Origin: Pandoraea bronchicola
GTDB lineage: Bacteria; Pseudomonadota; Gammaproteobacteria; Burkholderiales; Burkholderiaceae
Reading direction: 5' to 3'
NCBI RefSeq assembly: GCF_902459805.1
Contig: NZ_CABPST010000007.1
Coordinates: 124,001 to 188,000, forward strand
DNA: 64,000 bases
This document shows positions 38,045-47,525 of this stretch, piece after piece. Position 1 is the stretch's first letter, and the number at the start of each line of letters is the position of its first letter. The position numbers were made by a program, and so were the translations under genes. The notes under the pieces were generated by a model. It was not told where the DNA came from and did not search any database. It saw only the letters and a list, made by a program, of their open reading frames with translations.

Positions 38045-38412
38045 CGATCGTAGCCTTCGTCAATGTAGTCGTCCGCATCGAACGGTTCGGACGCGATGAC
38101 AAGCAGCACGGCTCCCGGGCCGAACTGCATTGTGTGCCAGTCTTCCGGCTCAACGATCAGGCACTGGCTGGGCGAAGCCAGCGTGACTTGGGCCTGATGC
38201 CGTCCGTCATCGAGATTGACAACCACTTGGCCGTGAACCGCGACCAGCGCCTGCCGGGTAACGCGGTGCCGATGTCCGCCGCGCAGTTGCCCGTCGCTTT
38301 CGTAAATCCAGTAAACGCGTTTCATGTCGAACGGCAAGGTGCCGTCGAGCACGGAAAGGCCACCGCGCACGTCACGGTGAGACTTCACTTGGATAACGCG
38401 AAATTCGCTCAT
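38041..38412 (-). CDS. dTDP-4-keto-6-deoxyglucose 3,4-ketoisomerase (FdtA/QdtA cupin)
   Basis: This 123-aa small cupin of the WxcM-like/FdtA family has [45 protein letters not shown] (catalytic His residues) and [14 protein letters not shown]. It isomerises the product of RmlB to the 3-keto sugar. rmlA and rmlB are not in the window and must be supplied elsewhere. It sits between fcl and the transaminase with ATGA overlaps on both sides. Confidence 0.88.
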   Translation of the reverse strand: MSEFRVIQVKSHRDVRGGLSVLDGTLPFDMKRVYWIYESDGQLRGGHRHRVTRQALVAVHGQVVVNLDDGRHQAQVTLASPSQCLIVEPEDWHTMQFGPGAVLLVIASEPFDADDYIDEGYDR

Positions 38413-39395
38413 GATTGATGTGTCAGAAAGTCTCGATAGGCCTGCGCCAATCCGTCGTCAAGGCTTGTCGAAGCACGCCAGCCGTAACCGCTCAGTCGTC
38501 CTACGTCGAGCAACTTGCGAGGCGTGCCGTCGGGCTTGTCGGCGTCGAACACGATGTTTCCTGTATAGCCCACCGTGCGCCTGACCAGTGCGGCAAGGTC
38601 GGCAATCGTCAGATCGACGCCGGTGCCCACGTTCACGAGCGGTGGCTCGAACACGCCGGTGGTGGCCTCGTCGCTTCCGAGCAGCGTATCGAAGCGCGTG
38701 TCCGGCAGTGTCATGAGGTGTACGCACGCGTCGGCCATATCGTCGCTGTATAGGAATTCGCGACGTGGCGTGCCTGTGCCCCACACGGTCACCGACTCGG
38801 CTCCCTGAACCTTCGCTTCGTGGAATTTGCGAAGCAGGGCCGGGATGACGTGACTGTTGGTGGGGTGATAATTGTCTCCTGGGCCGTACAGGTTGGTCGG
38901 CATGACCGCGAGATAGCGGGTGCCGAATTGCCGATTGTAGCTCCAGCACATCTCGATGCCGGCGATCTTTGCGAGCGCGTAGGCGCGGTTGGTCGGTTCC
39001 AGCGGGCCCGTCAGAAGGGCCGATTCGCGCATCGGCTGCTCGGCAAGACGCGGGTAGATGCACGAGGAGCCAAGGAACAACAACCGTTTAACGCCAGTTT
39101 GCCGTGCGCTCTCGATCACATTCGTCTGAATGGCGAGATTGTCACGGATAAAGTCACCGGGGAAGGTATGGTTGGCATGAATGCCTCCAACCTTCGCTGC
39201 TGCGAGGAATACGTAATCCGGTCGAGTTTCAGCAAAAAACTTGGCCACAGCGTGCTGGTCGCAAAGATCCAGCTCGGCGTGTCCACGCAGCAGCAGATTG
39301 TTGAAGCCGCGGTTTTGCAGGTTGCGCGTGAGCGCAGTACCCACCAGCCCACGGTGCCCGGCGACGAAGATCCTGTCGGCAAAGTTCATGGTCAT
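38409..39395 (-). CDS. fcl: GDP-L-fucose synthase (Fcl/WcaG)
   Basis: This 328-aa epimerase-reductase acts on the Gmd product. It has [18 protein letters not shown] (NADP binding), [36 protein letters not shown], and the catalytic Tyr-Lys in [15 protein letters not shown], with [19 protein letters not shown]. The start overlaps the gmd stop (ATGA). A plain RMD reductase for GDP-rhamnose is less likely given these signatures. Confidence 0.93.
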   Translation of the reverse strand: MTMNFADRIFVAGHRGLVGTALTRNLQNRGFNNLLLRGHAELDLCDQHAVAKFFAETRPDYVFLAAAKVGGIHANHTFPGDFIRDNLAIQTNVIESARQTGVKRLLFLGSSCIYPRLAEQPMRESALLTGPLEPTNRAYALAKIAGIEMCWSYNRQFGTRYLAVMPTNLYGPGDNYHPTNSHVIPALLRKFHEAKVQGAESVTVWGTGTPRREFLYSDDMADACVHLMTLPDTRFDTLLGSDEATTGVFEPPLVNVGTGVDLTIADLAALVRRTVGYTGNIVFDADKPDGTPRKLLDVGRLSGYGWRASTSLDDGLAQAYRDFLTHQS

Positions 39396-40477
39396 GCGTG
39401 GTGATCATAGGTGGCATAGCCATGACGCTTGACGAGCTCGTCGCGCTTGGCGGCCTGAAGATCTTCGTGGACCATTTCCTTGACCAGTTCGTCAAGGCTG
39501 GTACCGGGCGTCCAGCCGAGCTTCTCGCGTGCCTTCGTGGCGTCGCCAAGCAAAGTCTCGACCTCGGTCGGCCGGAAATAGCGCGGATCCACTGCGACGC
39601 GTACCGCGCCGGTCTCGTCCACCCCCTTCTCGTCGACCCCCGTGCCTTGCCAGGTGAACTTAAGGCCAAGCTCTTTCGCGGCGGCATTGACGAAATCACG
39701 CACGCTGACCTGAACGCCGGTCGCGATAACGAAGTCTTCCGGCTCGTCCTGTTGGAGCATTAGCCACTGCGCCTCGACGTAATCGCGGGCGTGGCCCCAA
39801 TCGCGCTTGGCGTTGAGGTTACCCAAATACAGGCAGTCCTGAAGTCCCAGCTTGATACGCGCAAGCGCTCGCGTGATCTTACGCGTCACGAAGGTTTCGC
39901 CGCGTTTGGGGCTTTCATGGTTGAACAGAATGCCGTTGCAGGCAAACATGCCGTAGGCTTCGCGGTAGTTCACCGTGATCCAGTAGGCATACAGTTTGGC
40001 CACGGCATAAGGACTGCGCGGATAAAACGGCGTGGTTTCTCGCTGCGGAATCTCCTGAACGAGGCCGTAGAGCTCCGAGGTCGACGCCTGATAGAAGCGG
40101 GTCTTCTTTTCCAGTCCGAGAATGCGGATGGCTTCTAGCACGCGCAAAGCCCCGAGGGCGTCCGAGTTCGCCGTATATTCCGGCTCTTCGAACGACACCG
40201 CGACGTGGCTCTGGGCTGCAAGGTTATAAATCTCGTCCGGCTGAACTTGCTGGATGATTCTGACGAGAGACGACGAATCCGTCAGGTCGCCATGGTGCAG
40301 AATGAGACGCCGTCCCGATTCATGCGGATCCTGGTAGAGATGGTCGATGCGGTGGGTGTTGAACATTGACGTCCGGCGCTTGATTCCGTGGACTTCATAC
40401 CCCTTGCCCAGCAACAGTTCGGCGAGATAAGCACCGTCCTGGCCGGTAATTCCTGTAATCAACGCGATTTTGCCCAT
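39392..40477 (-). CDS. gmd: GDP-mannose 4,6-dehydratase (Gmd)
   Basis: This 361-aa enzyme begins [20 protein letters not shown], followed by [54 protein letters not shown] and the Tyr-Lys pair in [15 protein letters not shown], all textbook Gmd. It makes GDP-4-keto-6-deoxymannose for Fcl. The in-frame extension upstream of 40477 is unlike any Gmd and is discarded. It heads a run of 4-nt-overlapping genes through fdtB. Confidence 0.96.
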   Translation of the reverse strand: MGKIALITGITGQDGAYLAELLLGKGYEVHGIKRRTSMFNTHRIDHLYQDPHESGRRLILHHGDLTDSSSLVRIIQQVQPDEIYNLAAQSHVAVSFEEPEYTANSDALGALRVLEAIRILGLEKKTRFYQASTSELYGLVQEIPQRETTPFYPRSPYAVAKLYAYWITVNYREAYGMFACNGILFNHESPKRGETFVTRKITRALARIKLGLQDCLYLGNLNAKRDWGHARDYVEAQWLMLQQDEPEDFVIATGVQVSVRDFVNAAAKELGLKFTWQGTGVDEKGVDETGAVRVAVDPRYFRPTEVETLLGDATKAREKLGWTPGTSLDELVKEMVHEDLQAAKRDELVKRHGYATYDHHA

Positions 40478-40985
40478 TGTGTACGTTCTAGCGGTCCTGT
40501 GAGTGCCTCCACGCCGTCGAACGGATTCGACGGACGTCTTCGTGGGAGACATACGATACTGGGTGCGGTTGCATCAGCGCTCGCGGGGCATTTCTGCAGA
40601 TGCCGGACAGATACTGAGTCCGGGCTATCCGAGAAAACGCATTCAAGTTTCAGCGCACGCGGCTGCTTCTAACCAGACGATGCTGCTTTCGTCGAAATAG
40701 TCGCCCAATTGGAATATGTATGGCGCCAACGCGAAAACCCCCATTATAAACCACGCTTTTCGCGGGCTGGCGCCAATTCTGGAGGGGGCTTTCACCGTTT
40801 CCCTTGTCGGTCAAGCGGCGGGAAGTTGCGGCAAACCACAGCGAATCCCCGAACTCAATTCACGTTTCTGCAACAGCCGGCATCGTGGGAAATGCGAGTC
40901 AGGTTTCAGAGAAGGGCCAACGACATCGTCGGCCCTGCAGTTCGTAGCAGGAGATCGCCGCCGGTGCTGCGCCTGCGGTAGTTGT
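40478..40985. other. 508-nt gap upstream of gmd with promoter candidate
   Basis: No coding frame here gives a recognisable protein. On the minus strand a perfect TATAAT lies at 40748-40743, with no good -35 at 17 nt; transcription from it would lead into gmd with a leader of about 260 nt. The gap marks a break between the polymerase gene and the gmd sub-operon. Confidence 0.4.
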
Positions 40986-42287
40986 TTATTTTGTCAGATG
41001 CGGCCGATTGCGCGGGAATATGAAAGTCTCCAGGTTCCCGCGCTGCGGCACCCGGGGGCCCAGCGTATTGATCTCGACGCAGACGAATACGAAGAACCAG
41101 GCCAGGGTCAAAGGGCCGAAGAAATTCGCGGTCCCCTGAACCGGTTGCGTCATGCTGAACACGGCCAGCATCAAATAGAGCATGCGCGCCTCGACGGAGC
41201 GCAGCCAATGCCATGCCGCGAAGAGGAATCCGAACAGTGCCACCGTTCCCAGTCCGCCCCAGTTAGCGATCCACTGCAAGATCAGATTGTGTGCCTGCGT
41301 CACTGTACCGTCCGATGTGACGACACTTACCATGCCGCCGGCACCCACCCAGGAATTGCCCTTCTCGCTGCTCTTGATGATCTGCTGCGTAATTTCCAGT
41401 CGAGTGGAGTTGAACATTTCAAAGGGTTCCTGTCGACCAAAAATCTTCCAGCTCAGGGCTATAAGTCCGGTGACGACGATGATGATGGCAATCGACCGGA
41501 ATTTTGCTTGCCATGACAAATCCGACGAAAAAACGTAGTAGCTGAACGCCATAGCGATCGAGATGATCGCGGCACGCGACTGCGCGAAATAGATCAGGAT
41601 CAGCGTCACCGTCATTAGCGTCAGGTATGCCTTGCGCGGGGTCGCGGCACGACCGAACCACAGCAGTAGCGTAAACATGCCGCTCCACAGGCCGAATTCG
41701 ATGCGGCTGGGCGAAAATCCGTGAAACGACCACTCGAAAGTGCTCAGAACCTCGGTCCGCACCCAGGGGAAGGCGAGAAAAACGATGGGAGCTACCACCC
41801 ATGCCGCTAACGTCCAAGTCATCGCCTTTAGGAACACGCGGTGAAAGCGGGTGAGTTTTGCGCTGAAAATGAACACGACGAACACGGCTAGCGGAAAGAA
41901 GCAGGCTATTGCCGCACTCGACGCGGAGAACGTGTTGTTGACGAGTGAGCAAAGATAGGCTGCAAATACCACCAGGCTCCAAACTACAACGTTTCGATCC
42001 GTTCCTGCGGCTCTGGGGGCCAGGTTCACCGTCAGCAGAGTGATCAGGAGGAAGGTGACCGGGGTGACATATCGGGACAATGCGAGCCTGATCGCGCCAA
42101 CCGGGTCCTGGCCGGGCGCCAGGGACGGGTAGAGCAATGTCGCGAAATTGAGCAGGACAATGATTCCGAATAGTACGGTCGAAAACTTGAATGCGAATGA
42201 GGCATTGCTGCCTGCTGCCGACGGTGGGGCATCATGGCTGCTAACTGAATCGGGTTGTTCGCGAAAATCGTGTGATGGCAAGGCCAT
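40986..42287 (-). CDS. O-antigen polymerase/ligase-like membrane protein (Wzy/WaaL type)
   Basis: This 433-aa protein has about ten to twelve hydrophobic segments and a long periplasmic loop around residues 280-340 (STRLEITQQIIKSSEKGNSWVGAGG, then AHNLILQWIANWGGLG), typical of the Wzy_C/O-antigen ligase superfamily. The H-N-L motif in the loop fits ligase-type enzymes. It would polymerise the repeat unit or ligate it to lipid A-core. GAGGAG precedes the start. Polymerase versus ligase is not decided. Confidence 0.82.
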   Translation of the reverse strand: MALPSHDFREQPDSVSSHDAPPSAAGSNASFAFKFSTVLFGIIVLLNFATLLYPSLAPGQDPVGAIRLALSRYVTPVTFLLITLLTVNLAPRAAGTDRNVVVWSLVVFAAYLCSLVNNTFSASSAAIACFFPLAVFVVFIFSAKLTRFHRVFLKAMTWTLAAWVVAPIVFLAFPWVRTEVLSTFEWSFHGFSPSRIEFGLWSGMFTLLLWFGRAATPRKAYLTLMTVTLILIYFAQSRAAIISIAMAFSYYVFSSDLSWQAKFRSIAIIIVVTGLIALSWKIFGRQEPFEMFNSTRLEITQQIIKSSEKGNSWVGAGGMVSVVTSDGTVTQAHNLILQWIANWGGLGTVALFGFLFAAWHWLRSVEARMLYLMLAVFSMTQPVQGTANFFGPLTLAWFFVFVCVEINTLGPRVPQRGNLETFIFPRNRPHLTK

Positions 42288-42764
42288 ATGGGGAAACTCC
42301 TCAGCGCTTTGGAGACCTATGTAGGCGGCGTGTGTGTAATAGTGTTCGGATTGGCCCTATGTTGAGTAGGCCATTTCGTCGCACGGCTTAGCTCATGAGT
42401 GACGCCCACCTCAGATGGAAGCTCCATCCGGTATGCTCGTTAATAGTGACGTACAGCCTGCAAAAAAGCCTGCCGCACGTCCGGTTTGCAGAGAAGTCGA
42501 GGCCGCAATCCCTACACGGCCCGCTTGTGCACACTCAGGTTCAGCCGAAAAAACTAGCACGAATATTGTTACCATTTTGTTTCGGCGAGGACGCCCGCTA
42601 TGAAGTGAGCGATGTGGCGGCGCACGTTCGCGCGCTGGCGAACGTGCGCCCCTAGTCGTTGCAGACGTCGCCCCAGCGTGTCTCCTGCCTGAAATTTTGC
42701 CACAGGCAGACGCTTGCGGATGACCATTGCCGGTGGTCGGTCATTCGGATTTCCGAACCGCTAT
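42288..42764. other. 477-nt gap between manC and the polymerase gene
   Basis: It is non-coding as far as I can see and holds the long inverted repeat at 42619-42650. It looks richer in A+T than the core genes. The promoter of the polymerase gene should lie here, but no clear pair of hexamers was found. Confidence 0.4.
42619..42650. repeat. 13-bp perfect inverted repeat after manC
   Basis: GGCGCACGTTCGC and its exact complement flank a 6-nt loop. It lies about 115 nt past the manC stop on the minus strand. No U-run follows in either direction. Confidence 0.65.
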
Positions 42765-44225
42765 TTATGAATCGCTTCGACCGTAGTTGTCCTGAAAACG
42801 AACGATGTCGTCTTCTCCGAGATAGCTACCCGACTGGACCTCGATAATTTCAAGCGGGATCGTTCCCGGATTGGACAATCGATGCACCTCACCCAGGGGA
42901 ATATAAGTACTCTGATTCTCGGAAAGAAGAATTTTTTTCTCACCATTCGTGATTTCCGCCGTGCCGGAAACGACAACCCAGTGTTCCGCGCGATGGTGAT
43001 GTTTTTGAAGGCTCAAGCTCGCTTGAGGTTTCACCTGAATACGCTTCACTTTGAAGCGCGTGCCTTCGTCCACGCTGTCGTACCATCCCCAAGGGCGATG
43101 GACCTTCCGGTGAAGGGAGTGTTCTTCGCGGTGCTGGTCCGCGAGCGTTGTCACGACACGCTTGACGTCCTGACAGCGTGCTCTATCGACAACAAGAACG
43201 GCGTCGGGCGTTTCCACGACCACGACGTTATTGACACCCACAACTGAGACCAGACGACTCGTCGCGTGCACCAGCGTATTGCTGCTGTCGATCTTGATCA
43301 CGTCGCCCAGATGAGCGTTACCCAGCGCGTCCTTCGGCAGGACCTCCCACACGGCATCCCACGCACCCAGATCGCTCCAGTCGGCGGCCAGCGGCATCAT
43401 GCGAATTGGGTACTCGCTGCCAGGACATTTCTCCATAACGGCATAGTCGATGGACTCGCTCGGAATGGCGGCAAACTCCGATTTGCCGGGGCGCACGAAC
43501 ACGCCGTCGGCCACGCGGACGTCCCATGCAAGTCGCGTCGCGGATGCGATGTCGTTGCGGAATGTCTCGAGTGCACGGACCCAGGTCGATGCACGCACTA
43601 CGACCATGCCCGAGTTCCAGAAGTAATTCCCTTCGCTCACATAGCGCTGCGCATTTTCTTGGTTCGGCTTTTCAACGAAACAATCCACCGGGAACGCATG
43701 CGTTGCGGCACCTTTGACGGGTATCGTGCGAATGTAGCCGAAGCCCGTCTCCGGACGATCGGGGGTAACGCCAAGCGTGACAAAGGCACCATCGCTTGCT
43801 TCGACGATTGCCTGACGCATGGACTGTACGAACGCTGCCTGATTAGCAATTGCGTGATCCGACGGGGCAACAATCAGCACCGGATCCTCGCCCATGGAGA
43901 GCGCAGCCAGCGCTGCCAGTGTCACTGCCGGGGCGGTATTACGAGCCGTCGGCTCAAGAAGGATTCCGCTCGGGTTGACGTCGACCTCACGTAGCTGCTC
44001 CGTGACGAGAAATCGATGTTCCTCGTTGCAGACGATCAACGGCGCCGACACTTCGATCCGGTCATTGGCGACGGCCTCAAGACGATTAACCGTCGCTTGA
44101 AATAGCGATTCGCCAGCAATTAGACAGAGAAACTGTTTCGGGAAGCCGGATCGCGAAAGCGGCCATAGGCGGGAGCCGGATCCGCCGCACAGAATTACCG
44201 GACATACAGAAATCACGTGTTCCAA
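42765..44225 (-). CDS. manC: Mannose-1-phosphate guanylyltransferase / mannose-6-phosphate isomerase (ManC)
   Basis: This 486-aa two-domain type II enzyme makes GDP-mannose for Gmd. The N-terminal pyrophosphorylase domain has VILCGGSGSRLWPLSRSGFPKQF, LLEPTARNTAPAVTLAAL and FVEKPN; the C-terminal cupin isomerase domain has VHRPWGWYDSVDEG, KPQASLSLQKHHHRAEHWVVVSG (about residues 385-410) and IPLGEVHRLSNPG. Flanked by two gaps of about 0.47 kb, it appears to be its own transcription unit. Phosphomannomutase is not in the window. Confidence 0.96.
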   Translation of the reverse strand: MEHVISVCPVILCGGSGSRLWPLSRSGFPKQFLCLIAGESLFQATVNRLEAVANDRIEVSAPLIVCNEEHRFLVTEQLREVDVNPSGILLEPTARNTAPAVTLAALAALSMGEDPVLIVAPSDHAIANQAAFVQSMRQAIVEASDGAFVTLGVTPDRPETGFGYIRTIPVKGAATHAFPVDCFVEKPNQENAQRYVSEGNYFWNSGMVVVRASTWVRALETFRNDIASATRLAWDVRVADGVFVRPGKSEFAAIPSESIDYAVMEKCPGSEYPIRMMPLAADWSDLGAWDAVWEVLPKDALGNAHLGDVIKIDSSNTLVHATSRLVSVVGVNNVVVVETPDAVLVVDRARCQDVKRVVTTLADQHREEHSLHRKVHRPWGWYDSVDEGTRFKVKRIQVKPQASLSLQKHHHRAEHWVVVSGTAEITNGEKKILLSENQSTYIPLGEVHRLSNPGTIPLEIIEVQSGSYLGEDDIVRFQDNYGRSDS

Positions 44226-44698
44226 AGCCGCTTGCCTCTTCGATCAAAAGTCTCAAACCGAAACAATTCGATTTCAATTCCTAATGCTTTGTGTTCCCGC
44301 ATTATTTTCGATTCATGAAGTCACTTGAGAGAAGCGGCTTGCGCCCGATTCTACATGGCCCATAGGCACCATTTTGATCGTGACCTCATGCCCCAAAACG
44401 GGCACAATGTTCGACACTAAATCGGATTTGTGAAAAATCGAACGATTCTAACAATCGCTTACGAATGTAGCTGCTTGTTATCTTTTGGGGTTGACGTCAA
44501 GCGGCCGTTCATCAAGATTTCCTCCGGAAATTCACTTTCTTGCATCTTGTGAGCACCACAATTACCGGTCGTAGCTGGTAATTGCATTCGTAAGTCATTC
44601 ATTCCTCAATGGATAGATAACACTAGAAATCCGGTTGGCCGATGGGGTCCCGTATGCGGGTTGGACGCAGGCAGACCCGCGCGGGATGTATGTCGCAA
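44226..44698. promoter_or_regulatory. AT-rich regulatory gap upstream of manC
   Basis: These 473 nt have no coding frame of note and visibly lower GC than neighbours. They contain the palindrome TTGACGTCAA (44491-44500) and the inverted repeat AATTACC-N10-GGTAATT (44560-44583). Such AT-rich tracts upstream of glycan genes are frequent H-NS/MvaT-type targets; binding here is inference. Confidence 0.4.
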
Positions 44699-45754
44699 TT
44701 AGCCGATCAGTTCAAACGACAGCGGTGTGCCTTTCTTGACATCCTTCAACACACATTTGCCAAGCATCTGTTCATAGAATCGCGGATGAAGGCCCTTGCC
44801 GGGCCGGACCACGCGCAAATTCTCAGGAGTGAGGATGTCCCCGGCTTTCATGTCCTCGGCGATAAATAGCGAGCGCCTGAACATCAACGACTTTTGCTCG
44901 GCGTCGGTTGCCCCGTAAGTCACCTGACCGAGCGACTGCCAGGCGCGCTCGGTTTCGGTCACAAGCGAGGCCAGCTCGGCAGGTTCTAGCGAGAACGTGC
45001 TGTCGACCCCGCCGTCTGCGCGGCTGAGCGTGAAGTGTTTTTCGATGACGGTGGCGCCATGTGCCACCGCGGCGACCGATACGCCGACTCCCATGGTGTG
45101 ATCGGACAAACCGACCTGACAGCCAAACAGTTCGCGCATGTGCGGAATCGTCAGCACGTTCGTGTTGAGCGGCGAGGCTGGGTAGGTGCTGGTGCACTTG
45201 AGCAACACTAGCTGTTTGCATCCCGCTCCGCGTGCCGTCTGTACCGCCTCGTCCAGCTCGGCGACGCTTGCCATGCCGGTCGAGATGATCATCGGCTTGC
45301 CGGTGGCTGCGACCTTGCGAATCAACGGCAGATGGCTATTCTCGAAAGAAGCAATCTTGTACGCCGGAACGTTCAGCGATTCGAGGAAGTCCACCGCGCT
45401 TTCGTCGAAAGGCGAACTGAAGCAAAGCATGCCGTGGCGGGCGGCTCGTTCCATGATCGGTGCGTGCCATTCCCACGGCGTATAGGCCTGCTTGTACAGG
45501 TCGTGGAGGCTGTTGCCCTTCCAAAGGCTGTTCTCGTCGCTGATGAAGAAATCGCCATCCCGTACGTCGAGCGTGATGGTGTCCGCCGTGTAAGTTTGCA
45601 GCTTGATCGCGTGCGCGCCGGCTTTGGCTGCGCAGTCCACGATCTCGAACGCACGCTCGATCGATTGGTTATGGTTGCCGGACATCTCGGCAATGATGAA
45701 CGGCGTGAAATCAGGGCCAATATGTCGTGTGCCGATTTGGAAGCTGGGATTCAT
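44699..45754 (-). CDS. pseI: Pseudaminic acid synthase PseI
   Basis: This 351-aa NeuB-family enzyme condenses the 6-deoxy-AltdiNAc product of PseG with phosphoenolpyruvate. The N-terminal TIM barrel has PFIIAEMSGNHNQSIERAFEI, AHAIKLQTYTADTITLD, FDESAVDFLESLNVPAYKIAS and GLSDHTMGVGVSVAAVAHGA; the C-terminal antifreeze-like SAF domain covers residues about 290-351 (RSLFIAEDMKAGDILTPENLR). AEMSGNHN is the PseI-type variant of the NeuB motif. AGAGG precedes ATG 45754. Confidence 0.95.
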   Translation of the reverse strand: MNPSFQIGTRHIGPDFTPFIIAEMSGNHNQSIERAFEIVDCAAKAGAHAIKLQTYTADTITLDVRDGDFFISDENSLWKGNSLHDLYKQAYTPWEWHAPIMERAARHGMLCFSSPFDESAVDFLESLNVPAYKIASFENSHLPLIRKVAATGKPMIISTGMASVAELDEAVQTARGAGCKQLVLLKCTSTYPASPLNTNVLTIPHMRELFGCQVGLSDHTMGVGVSVAAVAHGATVIEKHFTLSRADGGVDSTFSLEPAELASLVTETERAWQSLGQVTYGATDAEQKSLMFRRSLFIAEDMKAGDILTPENLRVVRPGKGLHPRFYEQMLGKCVLKDVKKGTPLSFELIG

Positions 45755-45789
45755 GACAAAAACCTCTTGCTGTGGATTGCCTGGGCCGA

Positions 45790-47493
45790 TCACGTGGTGG
45801 CGTCGGCGCTTGCGAGTACGGGCGTCAGATTGATGACCACGTCGGCCAATTCGGCGACTTCTTGTTCATGGGTGATGAAGACAAGAATACCCTTGCCCTT
45901 CATGCAATCGTGCAACCCGGCGAGAACCGCTTCGCGGGTGCGTTCGTCAAGCGCGCTAGTCGCCTCGTCCAGGATCAGGACATTTGGTTCACGCAGTATG
46001 GCACGCGCGATACCAAGGCGCTGACGCTGGCCCCCGGAGAAGTTCGCCCCTTGATAGGTCATCGGGGTATTCAGGCCGGCGGGCAGCCCTTGCACGTGCT
46101 GCTCGAGATCGACAGCACGCAGGGCGCGCCAGATACGTGAGTCGTCGCACTTCATGCCGAGCAGGAGATTTTCGCGCACGCTGGCGGAGAAGATGCGCGC
46201 CTGCTGCTCGACCAGAACCACATGGTCGCGGAGTTGTTGCGCATGCGCGGGCGAGCCGTCGATAATTATCTGCCCCTTTTGCGGCTCGATCAGACCAAGC
46301 AGCATATCGGCAAGCGTTGACTTCCCGGAGCCTGAGCGCCCCGTGATGGCGTAGACCTTGCCAATTTCAAAGCGGCAGGTCAGCCGATCGAGAATGGGCT
46401 TTCCGGGGTGATACGAGAAGCCGACGTCACGAAACTCCAGACGCGAGAGCGCGCGCTCGTGGTGTGGCAAAGCGGCGTTTGCGTGCGGCTGCGGGTCTCC
46501 CGTCAATTCGTGAATATCCTTCGCGGCGCGAACGTCGATGATCAGTGTCGAGCCGGATGTCATCATGACGCCTAGCGACATGAAGACGCGAATCAGCAGC
46601 GTCGTCGCGGCGAAGAAGTAGCTCGTCGTGAGCCCCATGCTGAGGGAAGCGCCAGGCCAGACCACAACGATGCCGACGCACAGCAGCAACAGCGCCGGTA
46701 ATACCTTTAGGCATTGCTTGCCGACTTCCACCGTGCAAAGCAGTTGCACGTAGCGGCGAATCTGATCGACATAGCTGTGAAGGACGAAGCCCTCCGACCC
46801 CATGGAACGGATGGATCGCAAACTGTTCAGGGCTTCGACGTATGCGGTGCCGGCTTCGCGGGATAGCTCGACCGACTGCTGGTTGGCATGCATCAACATC
46901 CGGAATGTCCAGGCAATGATCAGCGCGCACACGAAAAGAAAGCCCATCGTGCCCCAGAAGAGGGGATGCGAGAACAGGTACAGCAACAGGAATCCGGCCA
47001 TCGCGGACATAAGTCCGCCCAAACTCTGGAAGGCGGAGTTGACAAGCATGCCGGCGCGGAAAGTGTCGTCGCCAGCCAGGGTGATGTAATAGCCGATCGA
47101 GCGTCTGTAGATTTCGGCAATGGGCTCGTCGTAGAGGACCCGGCGGAACGTCTTCTCACTCAGGTGTCGATGCACCTGTTTGGACAGCCATGTGGTCAAT
47201 CCCCCGTGGATCAGGCCGACCAGCACGCGCAATGCCATCAGCACTAGGAAAAGCCACAGCCACGTCGCTTGGGTGGCCGATACTCCCAGCATTTGCGCCA
47301 CTTCCGTCCATATCCGTACGACTGCGCCCTTGGCGTCGGTGCCTCCGGCACCCGACAACGGAATCATGAGACTCAATACAGCGTATTCAAGCAACAGCAC
47401 GCATATCGTCAACGCAATAATGGCCTGTGTCACGCGGAAACGCCGCATGACATATAGCAGGAAGTAGGGGAGGTGACGTAGATTGCGAATCAT
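45790..47493 (-). CDS. ABC exporter (membrane-ATPase fusion; PglK/MsbA-like flippase candidate)
   Basis: This 567-aa half-transporter has an N-terminal six-helix membrane domain (about residues 25-320) and a C-terminal ATPase with Walker A TGRSGSGKST, signature FSGGQRQRLG, Walker B VLILDEATSALD and H-loop ITHEQ. Enzymes of this shape in glycan loci (PglK/WlaB) flip lipid-linked oligosaccharides. No Wzx gene occurs in the island, so it is the best flippase candidate. Protein or lipid export is possible. pseI follows after 35 nt. Confidence 0.87.
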   Translation of the reverse strand: MIRNLRHLPYFLLYVMRRFRVTQAIIALTICVLLLEYAVLSLMIPLSGAGGTDAKGAVVRIWTEVAQMLGVSATQATWLWLFLVLMALRVLVGLIHGGLTTWLSKQVHRHLSEKTFRRVLYDEPIAEIYRRSIGYYITLAGDDTFRAGMLVNSAFQSLGGLMSAMAGFLLLYLFSHPLFWGTMGFLFVCALIIAWTFRMLMHANQQSVELSREAGTAYVEALNSLRSIRSMGSEGFVLHSYVDQIRRYVQLLCTVEVGKQCLKVLPALLLLCVGIVVVWPGASLSMGLTTSYFFAATTLLIRVFMSLGVMMTSGSTLIIDVRAAKDIHELTGDPQPHANAALPHHERALSRLEFRDVGFSYHPGKPILDRLTCRFEIGKVYAITGRSGSGKSTLADMLLGLIEPQKGQIIIDGSPAHAQQLRDHVVLVEQQARIFSASVRENLLLGMKCDDSRIWRALRAVDLEQHVQGLPAGLNTPMTYQGANFSGGQRQRLGIARAILREPNVLILDEATSALDERTREAVLAGLHDCMKGKGILVFITHEQEVAELADVVINLTPVLASADATT

Positions 47494-47525
47494 CGAAAAA
47501 GTGCGGACAGCCCCGTGGAGGCGAA

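Noticed and set aside
42395-42655. An 86-codon plus-strand frame in the manC-polymerase gap as a transposase remnant
   Set aside because: No catalytic motif, no terminal inverted repeats or target duplications, and it spans the 13-bp dyad.
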